DNA of 64,000 bases from Atriophallophorus winterbourni (lineage: Eukaryota; Platyhelminthes; Trematoda; Plagiorchiida; Microphallidae), in NCBI GenBank assembly GCA_013407085.1, contig JACCGJ010001353.1:1-64000 (forward strand), read 5' to 3'. This document shows, in pieces, positions 58,330 to 64,000 of this stretch. The stretch's first letter is position 1, and each line of letters begins with the position of its first letter. A model generated the notes under the pieces. The model did not search any database. It saw nothing but the letters and a program-made list of their open reading frames with translations, and was not told the origin of the DNA. A program made the position numbers and the translations under genes.

Positions 58330-58945
58330 GAGAACATCACAACGAACCATCGAATTGTGTAGCTCTCGAATGATTTGCAGAACACCGGCCTCCGATGCAA
58401 CACAGGGACAGGAAACGGCGGAAAGTTCTACAACGACAGGCGCAAACCAGGAAGCTGTCAGATTTCGGAGGAATTGCTTGCGAACAGGTTACATGATGAC
58501 ATATTTGAAAATATGTTTTGGTGGACACCGCTAACTGCTATTCAAAGATATGCAATTCGTCAAGTTCGGTCAAGCGGGTCTAACGTAGTGAGGATGACAC
58601 AAAATCGGTTTAAAAAACAAATCCAATTGACAACCGTACAGAGTAATCGAGGACAGTGTATGTTAACCTGATTTGCCTACATAAAAAGACTAGAGTTTTA
58701 TTTTCGTCATGTGCGCAATAAACGAGTTGCCTCATCGGTGTTCTCTTGTATTGTGAAATTCGAGGGTGAATGTGATTAACAATGGACATTTTGACCTTAA
58801 GGGAGAATTGGCACACGATAGACAAGTGGGTGTGAACCGCCTGGGTTGATGTAGTTAACATTCTATCAAGTGTCCTTGGAGCCTGTGCGAACAGCGTAAT
58901 AGACGTTAGAAAATGAAACGCCATTCGAACTAGATTGACCTGACT
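58330..58945 (+). repeat. Family C dispersed repeat, copy 2
   Basis: Matches 10245-10830 at both ends in the same order (tttgcagaacaccggcctcc near 58375, and gagcctgtgcgaacagcg near 58877). The hammerhead-family block in the middle of the first copy is not evident here. Within it a + strand ORF (58375-58671) contains ISEELLANRLHDD and TAIQRYAIRQVRSSGSNVV, which faintly resembles a DEAD-box helicase Q-motif region. Confidence 0.6.
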
Positions 58946-61780
58946 CCGTTATTTACCCTCATTCGCCTACACGATCACATGTGCAGCTGCGTGACAATAG
59001 GATCAAAGCGCAGCATTAGGTCATGAATAAAAAGCGGCTAATGCTGGCGCAACAGTTTGTTTTACATGTTGAACTCTCTTGAAGCACATTCTAGTGAATC
59101 AATGAACTTTCCTTTAACGCTTGTGGGAAACGACACAGAGAGCATCAGATAACTGTTACCTAATTAGAATTTGCGAGGTATTCTACGATGGAAAATATCT
59201 TCAGACTGCGTATGTGGGATAGTTCTACAAGTTCCCCCAGCTGATAAATTTCCGTATCGCTAATTTTAGCAATCCTCAGTTGGTGGAGTAGATTGAAAAC
59301 CAACCGAAAATCATATGGTATTTTTCCACGCAAGCAGAAAAGATTGCATATTCAAAGAGACCAGGTATAAATCTGGGCACCTAAAATGTCCAGTCTATGT
59401 TTCCGGGATTTCGTAAGAATATAGTGAACATCAGAGACGTAAGAAGGGCAATTGCCATCAACAACTTAAATGTCACGCTATAGATGCGGGTACCAGAAGT
59501 TTAAAAAGATAAGATTACACATTCTTTTCTAAAGTGATTTATACCAAATAATTTCGACTTTATGGAGTTCACTGTGCTTATTAAAAAGCCTACTAAATAT
59601 ATCGGAGCCATGTAAATACGAACATAATTTATTTGAAACTTTGGTCTATAATGTATCGGTTAAATTAAATTGATTGCCAGAATAAAATTTATCAGTTGTT
59701 CTTGTTTCCATAATTTGGGAATATTCGCACATTGCGATTGAATCAGACATTTAGAACGAGAAGGTACATATTGTGAAGGCAAGCAACTTGTGGAACGCTC
59801 TAGTGCGTGAAATATTGTTTGCCAATGCTGCAGCAAGCATGGTCCCAAACAGCTTCAGTAGCTAACGGCTTGCTCTTGGTTGACAGGCAAACATCTTGGA
59901 TTGCCAAACAGCAAAAAAGTTAAAATTTTTGGATCAATGAACCGTTGTCACTCACTGTTGAACATGGTCAGCTTAAACCACTGTATAAAACTCTTTTCAA
60001 GTATTTCTAATAGTCCCCACATTAAGATTAATAAGAGGGTTGCCAGAGCAACTGTCAATTTTTCCCGTCTGAATTTCTGTTTCTAAAGCAACCGCAAGCT
60101 GACTGTGGCAACAAGAATGATGGAATACAACGTGTGCCTCACTGAATTGTAGCGAATCCTGAATTACTCAAGAAAGACACGAGCGGAAGCTGAATGCTTC
60201 GTATTTACTCAGCTCGTGGAACAAATTATGGCTGTACAAAGTAACATGTGCTGTTGGAGCTATGAGCAAAGCTGGCCTACCGGGCATGTTCCCACTATCT
60301 TGCTAGAGTTCCGTACACTAAAGGTGATGTTTCCATGAAAAATTAAGGGAGATTCTAAGTTTGACCACATTTTCGGTGCAAGGATGTTTGTAAAAAATAT
60401 ATGGACAATGGATTTACAGCGTAGCTAGAACTGGCCGTCAATTACTCTCGTTGGACACAATGTACTGCGTCGTTTTAACGCCAATAAAGAGTGACCGCTA
60501 TTTTCGACGATTGAATAGAAGACACGTGCACCAAATATTTAATATTGCTGCGGACGTTGTGGGAAAGATACACCGGAATCAGATCTTACGTTCACGTAAA
60601 ATATTGCTTGAAATAAAAATCAATAGTCGAGATGCTGCAAAGCAGATCAGCATCAACAAACGGTCAAGAAGTATGGTAAAACAATATTCTCGTTTACAAA
60701 AATCGTGAGTCTCGATTGGCACACCCAAAGGTCAGACCACCGTTTGTTTATGAAAATAATGTGCTTTTGATTGTAGAAATAGCGCGATTAAATTCGCTGA
60801 ACCTTGAAACTGGTGAAAATTCACATAAGATTTACATTTGAGACTTCAGCTGAGTAACATAGAACCAAGGTTGATCGAACCTAACTACTAAAACTTACAT
60901 TGCAACATTCGTTTTGTAAGAAGAAATTTCAAGTCTGCAAGCGCCGATTATAAGTTTGTTGTCACTACCAGACTACATATTTTTTTTACAAAACACGGAT
61001 TAATCGATCAATTCCACTTATTCCTAACTGACAAGACAAAACTATTACAACCATGGAAGCAAGCTCGTTTGGAAGAACGCGTTCTGGATACGAGAACTAT
61101 AATCAACATACAAAGCCAAGTCCACACTCACCCACATTAGCTTATAATGGAATTTGACTGTCTGAAACAGCGTATATGGGTGAAATCTGACTGAAAAGAC
61201 ACTGATAAAATGTTAGCAGGTCTCAAACGACTACCGATTATAAACCCTGGTCCCCGGTGGTCACATTTTATGTTCAATTCCTGTGCCGAGTGTAACACGG
61301 ACAGTAGTTAATACTTTACGATAGATATTTTGGCCCCATCAAAGCGGCATTTGATCGATTTCAAAAGGAAGCGGAACAACGAATGCGCTGTTGTCGCCCG
61401 ACGTGCAATACAAAGCGAAATTGCCACGCAATGTGTCGGCATCGTAGTAATCATGCGTCCTCAAGGCCCGGGTTAATTTTAACACGAAAATGGACAAAAG
61501 TGTAACTCCAAACGGGTGGCAATTATTCGATGATCATTTATGGCGCACATGGAGACGGTGACAACAAACGGGAATATTAACCCGAGAGTGGAATATTTGG
61601 TTTAACGGGTTTTCGATTCAACCAACCACTGATTCTCACATCACACCAGCTAACAAATGTTGAACGACAAATACGTGAAGTAGGCAAAGAATATATGGGG
61701 TAAACGTAATGGTTTCTGCAGTAATTTCGGATTTCGACGATTTTTAAATCGGGAAGTTGGAGTTGCAATCTTATTCTCTT
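58946..61780. other. Intergenic stretch, nothing supported
   Basis: No repeat or coding signal recognised; ORFs are under 90 codons and without domains. Confidence 0.45.
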
Positions 61781-61784
61781 TTTT

Positions 61785-61965
61785 AACGTCTATCCACGAT
61801 TTGTTCACCATGTGACGGATACTCTGAAAACGGAAAACATTCAGAATCCACTGGTGTTTTGCGTGTATGTTCCAGGTTTGACTGCCATGAAATAAAGCAT
61901 TGCGTACGCACGGTCGGTATGCGAAAGTTCAAACCAAACAAGAAGACAGCTGTTCTGCCAATCCG
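61785..61965 (-). pseudogene. RTE-like LINE reverse transcriptase fragment
   Basis: The minus strand reads HGSQTWNIHAKHQWILNVF, then SIRHMVNKSWIDVKK, parallel to the GSETC ... SIRHILNISRMNRV text at 15440-15615. Frame changes occur between blocks. Same family, 5'-truncated. Confidence 0.6.
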
Positions 61966-63258
61966 ATTATTAATTTTGGTGAGATGTTATCCACAATAGT
62001 TGTACCAAGGTTTGTGAAATGTTATATTATTTCAAGATAATCAGATCCTGCAGATGCATGCATCTCTTTTTCTAAATGTGAGGGCCATGTGCTGGGGCAT
62101 ATGTGCCAGGGCATATGGATAGCATCTCATCTCATTGGAGTTCCACGAGAGAAAAGCAAACAAATTAATGGAACGGAGTGAGGTTAACCGATGTCAAAAC
62201 ACGTTTCTAGTACTCAAGTCCCTTTATTGTGAGTATACTCGGCTCAACTTATAGGTTAGTATATCTATTGGGTCACGATTCACTGCCCACACAACGTCAG
62301 CTACGTTTAATCAACAGGTAACACCCGAGCACACGACATATGGGGCTCGTTGGAGCGACTTTGGTGGATTGCACCGTTCAATAACGAATGCTGTCCTCAA
62401 TCTGTTCCAGTTGAGTCTAAGACTGTGGCCGTCGGGCTTTTGACGCCTCCTGTGCTACAATTTTACTTTAAGGTGGCTCTGCAAGTCATCCAAGATAATT
62501 TGCTTGGCACTCTTCACCGGTATACTGCACACCGTCCACATTATGCCCAAACAACAACAAGAACAACAACAAATGCAAATAAACATTATTAATGATGTAA
62601 TAAGAAAGAGAAATCAGTGAAGAAGCAGTGAGACAAAACAAAAACAATCGCACGACTGCATGGATGACTAGAAAACAAAGAAAACGCTACAAGTCAAAAC
62701 GACATTGATAAAAAAAATCAGATCAGGCAAAAGCATGGTTAAAAAATCGGGGAAGAAAGCAAAAACGTGGATTGCCAAAACGTGTTTAAAGAAATGCGAC
62801 AATACGAGTTGATTGTTTGTCGTTATTTACAGAAACGCACACGATAGACAGAACACACAAGGTAATAGAAGATGAATCATAGATACGTTATACGGAAATT
62901 TTTTTTACATGTTTCACCAAAATAAATGAGACAATCAAAAGCAGCGTAAATGCATTTCTTTTTGATGGAACACCCCCGGGGTGGGTTAGTGACGGTTACC
63001 GCAGATTAAAAACAGCACACGGAATGAATGGTAGCGGTCGGGTCAGAGGTTCATTCAAAGGAAAACGAAACAAATGAAAGAAAAAGTTGATCGGCGAAAC
63101 GGAAAAAAATCACAGGCGCGAAACATTTCAACCAATAAAATCACTGCTTGTCTGCTATCAGATGGACACATTCGGTATAGTTAGAAATACACAGCAATGA
63201 GGATGACGTAAAAGTACAAGGAATGAAAAAAGGAGTATCCAGCGACCGAAGAAAGCAT
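61966..63258. other. Probable 3' UTR and downstream region of a minus-strand gene
   Basis: No coding signal. As it follows the stop codon at 63259-63261 on the minus strand, part of it is probably 3' UTR. A minus-strand AATAAA at about 62222 is one possible polyadenylation signal. A short repeated segment (ggggcatatgtgc, gggcatatgg) lies near 62094-62118. Confidence 0.35.
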
Positions 63259-63744
63259 TCATTCCGCATCACCGAGGCTAGCAATCATGGTGTGACCTTG
63301 AACTGGCGAAGAGGGGACACTACGATTGGAAGGAGAAGAAGAAACGTTCTTATCGTGGGCGTGGCGCGGCGTGTCCAACGACGTAGTGGTTCTATCTCGT
63401 GGACCATGGTCGGAAAAATAAATTGGTGGGCTGATGGCGATAGGAGAAGTTGGCAGATCTGGTTGACGGGAAACAGGCGATGGAGATGAGGAGGGATGTT
63501 GGGAATGATCGAATGAGGTGAGGTGTGTCTGTATGTCTGTTTGAACCACCAGAGGAGTGGACGGGTGGGATCCAACCACGGTAGATCGAAGGGGTTGTTG
63601 TTGACTGGGTCGAGTGGTGTGGTAACGTAGCGCACTGTAGTTGGTGTTCACGCAGTCGAACTCCGCGAACGCATCTTGTGCCATGGCGGTAAGTTCACTG
63701 ATCATTTCGGTAGGTGTGAGGACCGGATCCTCGTTGGTGAAATC
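63259..63744 (-). CDS. Probable terminal coding exon of an unidentified gene
   Basis: On the minus strand an acceptor (tgtttttgtag, ending at 63745) is followed by 161 open codons and a TGA at 63259-63261. The protein begins DFTNEDPVLTPTEMISEL and is then Ser/Pro/His-rich with repeated SSP-type motifs, probably disordered. GC content and codon regularity stand out from the surroundings. No family recognised. It could be the cytoplasmic tail of a receptor or a scaffold protein, but nothing shows that directly. Confidence 0.6.
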   Translation of the reverse strand, partial: DFTNEDPVLTPTEMISELTAMAQDAFAEFDCVNTNYSALRYHTTRPSQQQPLRSTVVGSHPSTPLVVQTDIQTHLTSFDHSQHPSSSPSPVSRQPDLPTSPIAISPPIYFSDHGPRDRTTTSLDTPRHAHDKNVSSSPSNRSVPSSPVQGHTMIASLGDAE

Positions 63745-63938
63745 CTACAAAAACAATGGTGCAAAAGTGTGATAGATCTTACGGATAATGAAAAATTGTA
63801 GTTGCTACTCCAACATAAGCGGTTGACTCGCTTTTCGATGCATTCATCATTCGATTGAACATGAATACAATCCAGTGATACGCCCGAACCAAATATTGTG
63901 ATGAAACTGCCAGGGAAAACTTTTTATAAGCTACTTAC

Positions 63939-63993
63939 ATTCAGAGAATGAAGAGGATGAAAAAGAATATAAAAAGTGAGCAAGTGGTTTAAG
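63939..63993 (-). CDS. Tentative upstream exon of the same minus-strand gene
   Basis: A 55-nt segment between an acceptor (attttag) and a good donor (GAAT/gtaagt). It ends in phase 0 and joins DFTNEDP in the terminal exon. Open in the required frame (ends FHPLHSLN). Support is from splice sites and frame only. Confidence 0.35.
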
Positions 63994-64000
63994 CTAAAAT

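Noticed and set aside
1..64000. CRISPR arrays, bacterial operons, ribosome binding sites
   Set aside because: The window is eukaryotic: introns with GT-AG borders and LINE/PLE content. No regularly spaced repeats of the CRISPR type were seen.

Overview
This 64 kb window looks like nuclear DNA of a flatworm, most likely a digenean trematode. The reasons are an AT-rich sequence, a multi-exon gene with kilobase introns that are full of decayed transposons, and repeat types typical of flukes: a Penelope-like element, a Ty3/gypsy gag remnant, CR1/Jockey-type and RTE-type LINE tails, and short hammerhead-bearing repeats. The identification is by recognition only. No database search was run.

Region 1 (1-6.6 kb): a head-to-tail array of three Penelope-like element (PLE) copies. 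Copy 1 is broken and cut by the window edge. Copy 2 has an intact 858-codon ORF with reverse transcriptase and GIY-YIG endonuclease. Copy 3 is broken and stops inside the RT, where it joins an antisense gypsy gag pseudogene. Each complete inter-copy region carries a candidate hammerhead ribozyme that overlaps the start of the PLE ORF.

Region 2 (6.6-36.8 kb): gene-poor DNA with decayed repeats. These include CR1-like and RTE-like LINE 3' ends, four copies of a repeat containing GTCGATGTCGACC (here family B; the fourth is in a kinesin intron), a pair of family C repeats, family D repeats and a (TATC)n microsatellite. A dispersed family with a hammerhead core also occurs. At 30.3-30.5 kb two well-formed hammerheads lie 144 bp apart in tandem, which resembles an animal retrozyme. 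A GC-rich island sits at 33.36-33.74 kb.

Region 3 (36.8-53.9 kb, + strand): the one clear host gene, a KIF26/VAB-8-family kinesin. At least 14 exons join in frame with GT-AG introns and encode about 1,396 aa. The P-loop is intact, but switch I and switch II are not canonical. KIF26 signatures outside the motor (SSSSEQSCDTVIY and SSGYES) are present. Its introns hold LINE fragments, repeats, a hammerhead copy and a 32-bp near-perfect inverted repeat.

Region 4 (53.9-64 kb): repeats, a 1,000-N assembly gap flanked by LINE tails, a family C copy, and at the right edge the probable last coding exon of an unidentified minus-strand gene.

The most interesting signal is that an intact PLE and a non-autonomous repeat family carry hammerheads of the same unusual build, with helix III almost or completely without a loop. 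This suggests a PLE/retrozyme partnership in this genome.
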